Below, piece after piece: positions 1 to 9,568 of a DNA stretch of 64,000 bases. The position numbers and the translations under genes are program-made. The stretch is from Agarilytica sp033852175 (GTDB taxonomy: Bacteria > Pseudomonadota > Gammaproteobacteria > Pseudomonadales > Cellvibrionaceae). The notes beneath the pieces are model-generated. The model was not told the DNA's origin. It was given only the letters and a program-made list of their open reading frames with translations, and ran no database searches. Location of the stretch: positions 1-64,000 of the forward strand of contig JAWSUY010000013.1 in NCBI GenBank assembly GCA_033852175.1. The letters are read 5' to 3'. How positions within the stretch are numbered: the first letter of the stretch is position 1; each line of letters starts with the position of its first letter.

Positions 1-97
1 TTTGAGTTCGGGGTTTTTTTTGCCCCGGCGTCTAGGAATTGGCGGTATGATGTAAACTTAAGGCGAAAATAAAAACAAAAAGTTTTAAGGGGTAATA

Positions 98-3000
98 ATG
101 GGTTTTGACATAGGCGATGATAGGACGGACTCTGCCCAAAAGTCGGCAATCCCTAGCCAAGTACCAGACAAAAAACTCATTAGAGGATATTTAACCCGTT
201 TTGCGGATATAGTAAAAAGTCATGGATCATCAACGTCATTGGTTATGGGTGACAAAAGCCTAACTTATCAAGAGCTAGACACTCGCTCCCATAACTTTGC
301 TTTACACTTACAGCAGATATGTAAAAAAGATGTCTTTTTTATTGGGGTTCATTTTGAAAAGTCCTTTGACGCAATAGTTGCTATATTGGCGGTACTAAAG
401 GCAGGGTTTGCCTATGTGCCTATCGATATTAATTTTCCCAGTTTACGTAAATACGAGATAGTTACACAAGCGGGTCTCGAGTATGTAATATCAGATAAAG
501 ACTGCGGTGGTATTTTTTCTAGTGACGTAACGCTGTTAGATTTGAATTGTCTAGCAGGTATCCCCGAAAGCAATGAGCGTAAAGAGTTAACTCCTACATG
601 TGCAAAAGGGGCCTCATATGTTCTGTTTACCTCTGGAACAACCGGTAAGCCAAAAGGGGTTTCAATGTCCTATGATGCTCTTTCTAACTTAATTCACTGG
701 CAATCTAAGTTTGATATTTTTTCTCGAATTCAAACCACTTTGCAGTTTGCATCCTTTGGCTTTGATGTTTCATTCCAAGAAATATTTACCACATTATCGA
801 CTGGCGGTCGACTGGTTATCGCAACGGAAGAGCAGCGAACCAACTATAAACAATTAGCCAGTTTGATTAAAGACCACTCAGTGACGCGCGTTTTTCTACC
901 GTACTCTGTATTAGAAGGTTTACTCAGCCATTTAGTTACGAATGAGACTGGCTTGACTACGATTATATCAGCTGGTGAGCCTCTCTATCTCAGTGAAAAA
1001 TTAAAAGGATATTGCAAAAAATTCGGATGCAGCCTAGCAAACCATTATGGGCCGACAGAATCCCATGTTGTAACGCAGTATCTGGTCGACGTAAACGCTT
1101 ACGATGGTGGTTCCTATGTGCCTATCGGGCGAGCTATCGATAATGCTGGACTATTTGTCGTTAACGCAGAGCAAAACGAAGTCAATATAGGGTGCGAAGG
1201 AGAACTCGTTATTACAGGAGGCTGCTTAGCTAATGGGTATGTTAACGATGAAAAGCAAACAAAAGAAAAATTTATTGATTTGTTAGTAGGAAATCAAACA
1301 GTTCGTGGCTATTTAACTGGCGACCTGGTTAAACTAGATGAGGATGGTTGTTTTCATTACATTCGTAGAATTGATAACCAAATAAAAATCAATGGTATTC
1401 GTGTAGAGCCTAAAGAAATCGAAAAAATATTATCCTCTCATCCTACAGTTGAGAGGGCGGTAGTTTTATGTAAAAAAGTAAGTGCTACGTATTCAGTTTT
1501 TGCATTTGTTAAGTTTCTTGGCGTTGTTCAATCCACATCTGAGCTCAAATCCTGGGTAGAAGAGCAGTTGCCTGTCTATATGCTCCCCAATCGTTATGTA
1601 TTGGTTAAAGAATTTCCTGTAACGGGAAATGGAAAACTCGATACATCGTTGTTGCTAGATTTAGTTGCTCCTAGAAGTTTAAATTCGGACAAAGAAAAAA
1701 TACCGTTCAATCCAACAGAAAAAACTATTGCTGATATTTGGAAGAAAATACTTAAAGTCGATTCTGTTAGGGGTAACGATAGTTTTTTTGAGCTGGGGGG
1801 AAGCTCGCTACTGGCAATGAGAATGTTTTCAGATGTAGATGATGCGTTGGGCTATTCGTATCGACTGTCAGACATATTTAAATACCCAACAATTCAATCG
1901 CTTCTTGAACATAAACCGGAAGTTAGCGAAGTTGATAGTCAAGATTTTTCAAAAATTACCAGTAAAGAATCCTATAGAGCTTCATTTTCACAGCTGCAAA
2001 TGTGGATTGAGACTGAAAAGTTCGGAAATGACTATACTTATAACACTCCAATCGCTATCAAATTTGAGACATCTCTTTGCCGGAAATCGCTAGAGAAGGC
2101 TTTCCGCTTAATCATTAATCAGCACCTGGTTCTGTCTTGTATCTATGAATTTAATGGTGAGGATCTTTATCAGACCCCCATCGGAGCGACTAGCTTTGTG
2201 CTTGATTATCAGCCTAGTGTGGAAAGCTCTAGACTTTCATTTCTTGTTGAAAAAGCGTCCAAATACTGTTTCAAATTAGGAGTGGAACTGCCAATACGAG
2301 CTTTGTATTTAGATGTTAGTGATGGGTCGAATGTACTGTTAATTAATATTCATCATATAGCGATAGACGAGTGGTCGCACGAAATCTTATTAAAGCAGTT
2401 GGATATCGAGTACCGTAGAATTTTATACCCTGAGGCCAATTTACCTAGCGAAGTTACTGTTCTGGATTTGCGTTACGCCCAGTTTGCGGAGGCCCAACGT
2501 CGTATGTACGAGGGTAGTAGACCAGCGCATATAGGATTGGCTCAATTGAATGCGTGTGTTAGGCGTTTATCTGGCAATGATTCGGAGCTCGGGTTTCAGA
2601 GTGGGCATGTGCTGAACGGTGGGGTAAAGAATCAAGGCAAGACGGTTCATTTCGAATTGCCAGAGAATTTGAGTCTTGAACTTGTGGCATTTTCTAAAGA
2701 AAATTCAATTTCACTGTATAGCTGTTTGTTGGGTGTGTATGTAATTTTGCTTTATAGGTTTAGCGGTAAGAAAGATATAACTGTTGGTACGCCCATATCC
2801 TTGCGCGATTCATTTGAGTCGAAAGATGTTATTGGGTCCTATCTAAATACAGTAGCTATTCGAACGATTGTAGATGATCGAGAAAATATTTCCAGTCTAT
2901 TTAGCCGTGTTTCAGACGCGCTGTTCGAGGCTGTGGAATGTAAAGATGTTCCGTTCGAAAAAATTATCGAATCCATCTCGCCTCGTCGGGATTCCAGTGG

Positions 3001-5842
3001 TGGGTCGGTTTTTTCTACGATGTTCGTAATGCGAGAATCTTATTCCGAGGGGGTTCAGTTGTTTGGCTCTCAGTGCAAGGTGAAGGATGTTTTCCTTGAT
3101 GTAGCAAAGTTTGACTTAACAACCTTTGCTAAATTTGATGGCCGAAATATATCACTTTCCTTCGAATACAAAACGGATGTTTTGGACGAAGATATAATTA
3201 AGAAACTTAGTGTTGCTTTTGAATTGGTGGTTCGGCAAGTTTGTAGTAATTCAAATGGATTGTTAAAGGATGTTGCAGTTTCTGTAAATCTTGGTGGTAA
3301 GTTTGATCTTGGTAGTATTGATGACGCTTCACCGTTAACAACAGTACACGAGTGTTTTCTCAATCAAGTGTTAAAGTCAGAAAGTTCTATAGCGATTCGT
3401 TATCTTGATAACGAGGTTTCTTACGGGGACTTATTGTCTGATGCGAATAAAGTTGCAGGTTTTTTACATGAACACGGTATCGTCAAGGGAGATGTAATCG
3501 GGTTGCTTTCTTCTCGGAAAGTGCCCGCTTTTGTAGCTTCAATGCTCGGTGTTTTACAGTTAGGAGCTGTGTATGTGCCGCTAGATGGGAATAGTCCGAA
3601 GGATAGAGTTCAATATATTATAGATGATGCGAATTGTCGGATAGTGTTGGTTGATCAGGCTAAAACCTGCCGGGGGCTAAAATGTTTGTCTTATGAGTTT
3701 GAGGAAGTATTGAGGTCTGAGAAAACATCTCTAGTGGTTTCTGTCTCACCTGATGATCTGGCCTCTGTGATGTATACCTCTGGGTCGACTGGAAACCCGA
3801 AAGGCGTAATGGTTCCTCATAGAGGAATCACTCGCCTTGTTCTACAACCTAATTATGTTTCAGTGAGTTCGCAGTCACGCTGTTTACACCTGTCTCCTGC
3901 GGCTTTTGATGCGTCCACATTTGAACTATGGTTGCCACTCTTGAATGGTGGGTTAAGTATTCAGTACCCCTTTCCCGAACTGCAATTGGAAAGTTTTGGC
4001 GAATTTCTATCATGTCATGAGGTCGATATTCTATGGTTAACTTCTTCATTATTTAATGCCGTTATCGATACGTATCCTGAGTCGTTGCTCCCAATTACTC
4101 AATTGTTAGTGGGGGGGGAGTCTTTATCTGTTTCTCATATAAATAAAGCAATCAAGTTACTTCCCGACACGCAGATTATTAATGGTTATGGGCCTACCGA
4201 AAATACAACATTTACATGTTGCTACAGGATACCCAAAGGGAAGTTAATTGGCAGCGCCTCTGTCCCTATTGGTCGCCCAATTCAAAATACATCTGTATTT
4301 ATATTAAATGAAAGTTTGCAGGCTCTTCCCCCAGGGGTTCCGGGTGAGTTGTATGTCGGTGGGGGAGGGGTTGCGCTTGGTTATTTAAATCTGGAGGCCC
4401 TTACTGAAGAAAAATTTATTGACGATGTATTCTCAGGGGTTGGAAAATTGTATGCCACTGGAGATTTTTGTCGGATCTTGACAGATGGGAATGTAGAGTT
4501 TATTGGCAGAAAAGATGGGCAGCTTAAAATTCACGGAAGAAGGATTGAATTAGCAGAAGTCGAATTGGTGATAGATCAGTTTGACGGTGTTCTGCAGGTG
4601 CATGTCGCAGTTGTCGATAATACAGTTGGCCATCCAGAAATTATCGCATTTGTGCTACTAGACGATATAGTTCTTGATTCCACATCTGCTGCAGATCTGC
4701 GTGATTTTTTAGCAGGCCAATTGCCAAACTATATGATCCCTTCTCATATCGTTGCGGTGCCTGAACTCTTTTTGACCTTGAACGGTAAGGTTGACAGGCT
4801 TCGCTTGGTGGACGAGTGGAAGTCTGTCGAAGGTTGTAATCAAGTGACGGCTGCTCCCAGTAAATACTTATCAGATATTGAAGTCGTGGTCACCGGCTTG
4901 ATCGCAAAATCACTTCGCCTTAAAGACGTTGGAGTAGAGGATAATTTCTTTGAAATTGGCGGTAACTCGTTGCTTGCGATAAAGCTGATGAGTGAAATAT
5001 ATAGCTGCGTAGGAATACGTTTAGTATTGAGTGATTTCTTTTCGTCAACATCAATAAAGGAGCTCATTGAGGGCAGTCATAAAGATGACGGGATTCATTC
5101 ACCCATTTCTTTGCTTTTTTCTGAGGCCGGGACCGGTGAGTGCATTTCAGTATTTCATAATATCTCCTTAGCGAAAAATGTGTTTAAAGCTCTACAGGGC
5201 AACAGATCAGTATTTGGCCTACTCTGCGGCAAGCACAGCGAAATAGTGAGTTCTTTAGAAAAAGGACAAGTGATTAATGTTGATTTAGGCGAGTTTGTTC
5301 GGGAGTATTACGAGTTACTGATAAAAAAACGCCCACAAGGGCCTTACATATTTGTTGGCCATTCATATGGAGGGCTTATTGCTTTTGAGTTAGCAAATTA
5401 TATGCGCAGCCAAGGTAGACCTGTTGAATGTGTCTACGTATTGGATACTATTTTACCCTCTGCTCTAAAAGTACCGAAGGTGCGCGCCTTGTTGAGCGGG
5501 CTGAGAGAAGCTACAGTCCGCCAGGTTAAAAGCTGGCTTTCTCTCTCTCATTCTTCAGCCCCCAAGGACGGAGCGTTACTGGGCTTATATGGAGATTTAA
5601 TGACTAATTATCGAGGTCCCAGTAGCCCTTATGATGGAAAGATTGTTCTTATTCGATCATGTGAAAGCGTCAAAAAAATCTGTAAACTGCCCGACTATGG
5701 CTGGAGCCAGTTCCTGACGAGGCCCCTCATCGTTGAGGATGTTGACGGTGACCATTTTAGTATTATCGAAAGTGATAATATCTTGCCTCTGGTGTCAATA
5801 ATTGAACGTGATTTGAGCAGAAGTTCAGATCAGGCTACATAA
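98..5842 (+). CDS. Bimodular nonribosomal peptide synthetase, A-T-C-A-T-TE, predicted Pro-Val
   Basis: Domains read from motifs: adenylation 1 (TSGTTGKPKG near 178, FDVSFQE at 222, NHYGPTE at 315, NGK Lys513), carrier 1 (LGGSS, Ser570), condensation (HHIAIDEWS at 752, intact HHxxxD), adenylation 2 (TSGSTG near 1227, FDASTFE at 1270, NGYGPTE at 1362), carrier 2 (GGNS, Ser1624) and a type I thioesterase (GHSYGG, Ser1756; GDHFS, His1886). The ten specificity positions read DVQFIAHVVK for module 1, a proline-type code, and DAFWLGGTFK for module 2, one residue from the classical valine code. There is no starter condensation domain, so module 1 should initiate, and no epimerase. Inferred product: Pro-Val, released linear or as a diketopiperazine. 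No tailoring, transport or phosphopantetheinyl transferase gene is in view. ATG start with AAGGGG upstream. An 8-G run lies at 4111-4118. The stop is 17 bases before dnaE. Confidence 0.93.
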   Translation: MGFDIGDDRTDSAQKSAIPSQVPDKKLIRGYLTRFADIVKSHGSSTSLVMGDKSLTYQELDTRSHNFALHLQQICKKDVFFIGVHFEKSFDAIVAILAVLKAGFAYVPIDINFPSLRKYEIVTQAGLEYVISDKDCGGIFSSDVTLLDLNCLAGIPESNERKELTPTCAKGASYVLFTSGTTGKPKGVSMSYDALSNLIHWQSKFDIFSRIQTTLQFASFGFDVSFQEIFTTLSTGGRLVIATEEQRTNYKQLASLIKDHSVTRVFLPYSVLEGLLSHLVTNETGLTTIISAGEPLYLSEKLKGYCKKFGCSLANHYGPTESHVVTQYLVDVNAYDGGSYVPIGRAIDNAGLFVVNAEQNEVNIGCEGELVITGGCLANGYVNDEKQTKEKFIDLLVGNQTVRGYLTGDLVKLDEDGCFHYIRRIDNQIKINGIRVEPKEIEKILSSHPTVERAVVLCKKVSATYSVFAFVKFLGVVQSTSELKSWVEEQLPVYMLPNRYVLVKEFPVTGNGKLDTSLLLDLVAPRSLNSDKEKIPFNPTEKTIADIWKKILKVDSVRGNDSFFELGGSSLLAMRMFSDVDDALGYSYRLSDIFKYPTIQSLLEHKPEVSEVDSQDFSKITSKESYRASFSQLQMWIETEKFGNDYTYNTPIAIKFETSLCRKSLEKAFRLIINQHLVLSCIYEFNGEDLYQTPIGATSFVLDYQPSVESSRLSFLVEKASKYCFKLGVELPIRALYLDVSDGSNVLLINIHHIAIDEWSHEILLKQLDIEYRRILYPEANLPSEVTVLDLRYAQFAEAQRRMYEGSRPAHIGLAQLNACVRRLSGNDSELGFQSGHVLNGGVKNQGKTVHFELPENLSLELVAFSKENSISLYSCLLGVYVILLYRFSGKKDITVGTPISLRDSFESKDVIGSYLNTVAIRTIVDDRENISSLFSRVSDALFEAVECKDVPFEKIIESISPRRDSSGGSVFSTMFVMRESYSEGVQLFGSQCKVKDVFLDVAKFDLTTFAKFDGRNISLSFEYKTDVLDEDIIKKLSVAFELVVRQVCSNSNGLLKDVAVSVNLGGKFDLGSIDDASPLTTVHECFLNQVLKSESSIAIRYLDNEVSYGDLLSDANKVAGFLHEHGIVKGDVIGLLSSRKVPAFVASMLGVLQLGAVYVPLDGNSPKDRVQYIIDDANCRIVLVDQAKTCRGLKCLSYEFEEVLRSEKTSLVVSVSPDDLASVMYTSGSTGNPKGVMVPHRGITRLVLQPNYVSVSSQSRCLHLSPAAFDASTFELWLPLLNGGLSIQYPFPELQLESFGEFLSCHEVDILWLTSSLFNAVIDTYPESLLPITQLLVGGESLSVSHINKAIKLLPDTQIINGYGPTENTTFTCCYRIPKGKLIGSASVPIGRPIQNTSVFILNESLQALPPGVPGELYVGGGGVALGYLNLEALTEEKFIDDVFSGVGKLYATGDFCRILTDGNVEFIGRKDGQLKIHGRRIELAEVELVIDQFDGVLQVHVAVVDNTVGHPEIIAFVLLDDIVLDSTSAADLRDFLAGQLPNYMIPSHIVAVPELFLTLNGKVDRLRLVDEWKSVEGCNQVTAAPSKYLSDIEVVVTGLIAKSLRLKDVGVEDNFFEIGGNSLLAIKLMSEIYSCVGIRLVLSDFFSSTSIKELIEGSHKDDGIHSPISLLFSEAGTGECISVFHNISLAKNVFKALQGNRSVFGLLCGKHSEIVSSLEKGQVINVDLGEFVREYYELLIKKRPQGPYIFVGHSYGGLIAFELANYMRSQGRPVECVYVLDTILPSALKVPKVRALLSGLREATVRQVKSWLSLSHSSAPKDGALLGLYGDLMTNYRGPSSPYDGKIVLIRSCESVKKICKLPDYGWSQFLTRPLIVEDVDGDHFSIIESDNILPLVSIIERDLSRSSDQAT

Positions 5843-5859
5843 ATAAGGTTTTATTTAAT

Positions 5860-8800
5860 ATGAACAACTCAGGGGCTTTCGTCCACCTACGGCTTCGGTC
5901 AGAGTTTTCTATTGTTGACAGTATCGTCAGAGTTAAACCTTTGGTTAAAAGGTTAGCTGAATTGAATATGCCTGCTTGTGGAATTTCGGATCACCACAGC
6001 TTTATGGGCTTGATCAAATTCTATAAGGCGACGCAGGGTTCCGGAATTAAGCCTATATGTGGATGTGATCTCTATTTAGAAGCCGCAGACGACGAATCTA
6101 AACCCTCTCTCTTGACGCTGTTTGCTCAGACGGAAGAGGGTTATCGTAATATTACAGAGTTAATCTCTCTTAGTTACCAGCATGGACAAAAGCTTGGTGT
6201 GCCCTACATTAAAGCAGAGTGGGTAAAAGAAAAGTCTGAAGGCGTTTTAGCCTTGTCAGGAGGTAAGTATGGTGAAATAGGGCGTGCGCTCATAGGAGGG
6301 AGGCAAGACGATGCAGTAGCACTCTTAAGGCGGTACAGCGAAATTTTTCATGATCGCTTTTATATTGAAATACAGCGTACAGGTAGAGAGTCAGACGAGC
6401 TTTATTTACATAAAGCTGTAGAGCTTGCTGCAGAGTTTGACTGCCCTGTTGTCGCGACGAATGACGTTCGTTTTGTAGAGCCTGCCGAGTTTGAGGCACA
6501 TGAGGCTCGGGTATGTATTGGCGAAGGGCGTGCTCTCGATGACCCTCGGCGGGAGAAACGATATAGCGAGCAGCAATATTTGCGTTCAACAGAAGAAATG
6601 ATTGAGCTCTTTAGCGATATTCCTGAAGCGATAGAAAATACAGTAGAAATTGCAAAGCGTTGTTCTTTTGAGATCAAATTAGGGCAATGTTTTTTGCCTG
6701 AATTCCCTATTCCAGAAGGATTGACGGAAGACGAGTTTTTTAAAAAAATCTCATACAATGGATTAGATAATCGACTCAAGACAATCTTGGATACAAGTTC
6801 TGACGATTACCAAACACGGAAGCAAGAATATTACGATCGTCTCGAATTTGAAATTAAAATCATTTGTGAGATGGGATTCCCCGGTTACTTTCTTATCGTA
6901 ATGGATTTTATTCAATGGGCTAAAGATCAAGACATTCCGGTTGGACCTGGACGTGGTTCTGGTGCCGGTTCATTGGTCGCCTACTCTTTGGATATCACGG
7001 ATCTGGACCCATTGGAGTACGACTTACTTTTTGAGCGGTTTTTGAATCCCGAGCGGGTTTCTATGCCCGATTTCGATATCGATTTTTGCATGGAAAAACG
7101 CGATAAAGTTATTGGTTACGTATCGGATAACTACGGCAAAGCAGCTGTGTCTCAAATTATCACCTTCGGTACCATGGCCGCGAAAGCGGTGGTGCGGGAT
7201 GTCGCTCGGGCGCAAGGCAAGTCATATGGTCTTGCTGATAAATTGTCAAAAATGATTCCCATGGACATCGGAATGACCTTGTCCAAAGCATACGAGCAAG
7301 AAGAAATTATCCGCACTTTTTTAAGTAACGATAGTGATGGTCAGGAAATTTGGGATATGGCCTTGCAGCTGGAGGGGATCACCCGAAACGTTGGTAAGCA
7401 CGCTGGTGGTGTTGTTATCGCACCAACCAAATTAACGGATTTTTCTCCGTTGTACTGTGATGAAACGGGCAGTGGTCTTGTTACTCAATTTGATAAAAAC
7501 GATGTAGAAGATGCCGGTCTCGTTAAGTTTGACTTCTTAGGGTTACGTACGCTGACGATCATCGATTGGGCGGTGAAGATGATCAACGTTCAACGTTCCG
7601 AGCATAATGAAGAGCCTTTGGATATTGCTTTTATCCCCCTCGACGATAGGCCGACTTATGAAATGATTAAGCGGGCTGAAACCACCGCGGTATTTCAGCT
7701 AGAGTCTCGGGGAATGAAAGACCTAATTAAGCGTCTGGAACCCGATAGTTTGGAAGAGATGATTGCCTTGGTGGCTTTATTTCGTCCCGGTCCTCTCCAG
7801 TCTGGAATGGTTGACGACTTTATTAACCGTAAGCATGGACGGGCAAAAGTAGCTTACCCAGATGCGAAATACCAACATGAGTCGTTAAAGCCCATTTTGG
7901 AACCAACGTACGGCGTAATCGTGTATCAAGAGCAAGTCATGCAAATTGCTCAGGTTCTTGCGGGTTACACGCTTGGTGGCGCGGATATGCTGCGTCGAGC
8001 TATGGGTAAGAAAAAACCCGAAGAAATGGCGAAGCAGCGTGAAGTTTTCCAAGAAGGCGCAGCAACTCAAGGCGTTGATCCTGAACTGGCGATTAAAATC
8101 TTTGACCTGGTGGAAAAATTTGCTGGCTATGGTTTTAACAAATCTCACTCTGCTGCTTATGCCTTGGTCTCGTATCAAACCGCGTGGCTCAAAGCGCATT
8201 ATCCCGCTCATTTTATGGCGGCAACGATGTCGTCAGATATGGATAAAACTGACAAGGTTGTAACCTTTGTTGAAGAGGTTCGTAACATGGGCCTGACACT
8301 GTTTCCGCCTGACGTTAACAGTGGTGAGTTTCAATTTACGGTGAATAAGCAAGATAATATTATTTATGGACTTGGGGCAATTAAAGGGCTGGGGGAAGGT
8401 CCGGTTGAAAATATTATCGCTGCTCGTGGCCGTGAGCCTTTTACCGACTTATTTAATTTTTGTTCTCGAGTTGATCCTAGAAAGGTGAACAAGCGGGCAT
8501 TAGATGCTCTGGTGAGAAGTGGCGCTTTTGATAACCTCGGTCCCAACATTGACATTGATTATGACCGAGCAGTGATGCTTCTTGCTACGCCTGAAGCGGT
8601 AAAAACAGCGGAGCAAAGCACCGCAAATGCCAATTCCGGAATGGTTGATTTATTTGGTGAAGTGATCCCAACGGGAGGAGAGAGTGGCGATGTCTACCAA
8701 GACTTCCGACAAATAAGACGCTGGACAATGAAAGAGCGCTTAAATGGAGAAAAAGATACGCTTGGACTTTATTTAACCGGTCACCCAATTGATGAATATG

Positions 8801-9372
8801 AGGAAGAGCTTCGACACATGGTGTCGTCGAGAATTTCTCATGTCAAAGCTGATAAAGGTAAGCAAACGGTCGCGGGGTTGGTCGTCGCATTCCGTGTGAT
8901 GAAGACCAAGAAAGGAGACACGATGGCCTTTATCACTCTGGATGATCGTACAGGCCGTATTGAAATAGCAATATTCTCGGATGTTTACGAAGCAAATCGC
9001 GATAAACTCATAAAAGACGCGATGTTAGTGATCGAAGGTCAAATTAGTCACGATGACTTTAGTGGTGGCTTAAAAATGAGGGCTGATGGCGTTCAGGATC
9101 TTACTGACGCTCGAATGAATAGCGTGACTGGTATACGTATAGCAGTGGCTCAAGCAGGTTTGCCTATAGGGTATGCTCAAGAATTGAAGAAAGCGCTTAC
9201 ACCATGCCGAGGCGGACGCTGTGACGTTGTGATTGAATATGCCCATAGCGGGTTTGGTGCAGACTTAATATTGGGGCATGACTGGAAGGTCGATCCGAAT
9301 GAGGATCTTCTGGTCAACTTAAAGGGTATGTTTGGAAATGACAATGTGGAACTTATGCACCGTACACGATAG
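5860..9372 (+). CDS. dnaE: DNA polymerase III subunit alpha
   Basis: Replicative polymerase catalytic subunit, 1170 residues, close to the usual ~1160 for the proteobacterial DnaE1 type. The N-terminal PHP domain starts near residue 7 (FVHLRLRSEFSIVD). The GPGRGSGAGS loop is near 363. Catalytic aspartates lie in MPDFDIDF (about 402-409) and in KFDFLGL near 557. The fingers motif KSHSAAYALVSYQTAWLK is near 761, followed by helix-hairpin-helix DNA-binding segments. An OB fold begins near 1005 (VAGLVVAFRVMKTKKGD). All key residues appear intact. The start matches other family members, with AAGG shortly upstream. In most gammaproteobacteria rnhB or lpxB precedes dnaE; here the immediate upstream neighbour is the NRPS, so the two may share a transcript. 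Downstream accA keeps the common order. Confidence 0.98.
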   Translation: MNNSGAFVHLRLRSEFSIVDSIVRVKPLVKRLAELNMPACGISDHHSFMGLIKFYKATQGSGIKPICGCDLYLEAADDESKPSLLTLFAQTEEGYRNITELISLSYQHGQKLGVPYIKAEWVKEKSEGVLALSGGKYGEIGRALIGGRQDDAVALLRRYSEIFHDRFYIEIQRTGRESDELYLHKAVELAAEFDCPVVATNDVRFVEPAEFEAHEARVCIGEGRALDDPRREKRYSEQQYLRSTEEMIELFSDIPEAIENTVEIAKRCSFEIKLGQCFLPEFPIPEGLTEDEFFKKISYNGLDNRLKTILDTSSDDYQTRKQEYYDRLEFEIKIICEMGFPGYFLIVMDFIQWAKDQDIPVGPGRGSGAGSLVAYSLDITDLDPLEYDLLFERFLNPERVSMPDFDIDFCMEKRDKVIGYVSDNYGKAAVSQIITFGTMAAKAVVRDVARAQGKSYGLADKLSKMIPMDIGMTLSKAYEQEEIIRTFLSNDSDGQEIWDMALQLEGITRNVGKHAGGVVIAPTKLTDFSPLYCDETGSGLVTQFDKNDVEDAGLVKFDFLGLRTLTIIDWAVKMINVQRSEHNEEPLDIAFIPLDDRPTYEMIKRAETTAVFQLESRGMKDLIKRLEPDSLEEMIALVALFRPGPLQSGMVDDFINRKHGRAKVAYPDAKYQHESLKPILEPTYGVIVYQEQVMQIAQVLAGYTLGGADMLRRAMGKKKPEEMAKQREVFQEGAATQGVDPELAIKIFDLVEKFAGYGFNKSHSAAYALVSYQTAWLKAHYPAHFMAATMSSDMDKTDKVVTFVEEVRNMGLTLFPPDVNSGEFQFTVNKQDNIIYGLGAIKGLGEGPVENIIAARGREPFTDLFNFCSRVDPRKVNKRALDALVRSGAFDNLGPNIDIDYDRAVMLLATPEAVKTAEQSTANANSGMVDLFGEVIPTGGESGDVYQDFRQIRRWTMKERLNGEKDTLGLYLTGHPIDEYEEELRHMVSSRISHVKADKGKQTVAGLVVAFRVMKTKKGDTMAFITLDDRTGRIEIAIFSDVYEANRDKLIKDAMLVIEGQISHDDFSGGLKMRADGVQDLTDARMNSVTGIRIAVAQAGLPIGYAQELKKALTPCRGGRCDVVIEYAHSGFGADLILGHDWKVDPNEDLLVNLKGMFGNDNVELMHRTR

Positions 9373-9568
9373 TGCAAATCTTACTTTCAGCGAGTAGGTT
9401 CAAATGATAGACTTTCGCACCTTTTGAGCACCATTGAGGCTATAAAGCCCATGCTGTAATAGTAAGCTCTCATAAAAATACGATGGTACTGGCAATTTAA
9501 CGAAAAAACCGGGACAGATATAACCGGTATACGAAATGACCGGTGCAGAACATTACAGGCGATTACCG

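Noticed and set aside
1..30. CGGGG ... CCCCG around eight T residues at the left edge, looking like a terminator
   Set aside because: The T-tract is in the loop and not after the stem. It may be the right arm of a terminator whose left arm is outside the window, but that cannot be seen.
301..345. AAAAAGA/TCTTTTT dyad inside the NRPS gene
   Set aside because: AT-only stem with a 2-base loop; not stable enough for a terminator or operator call.
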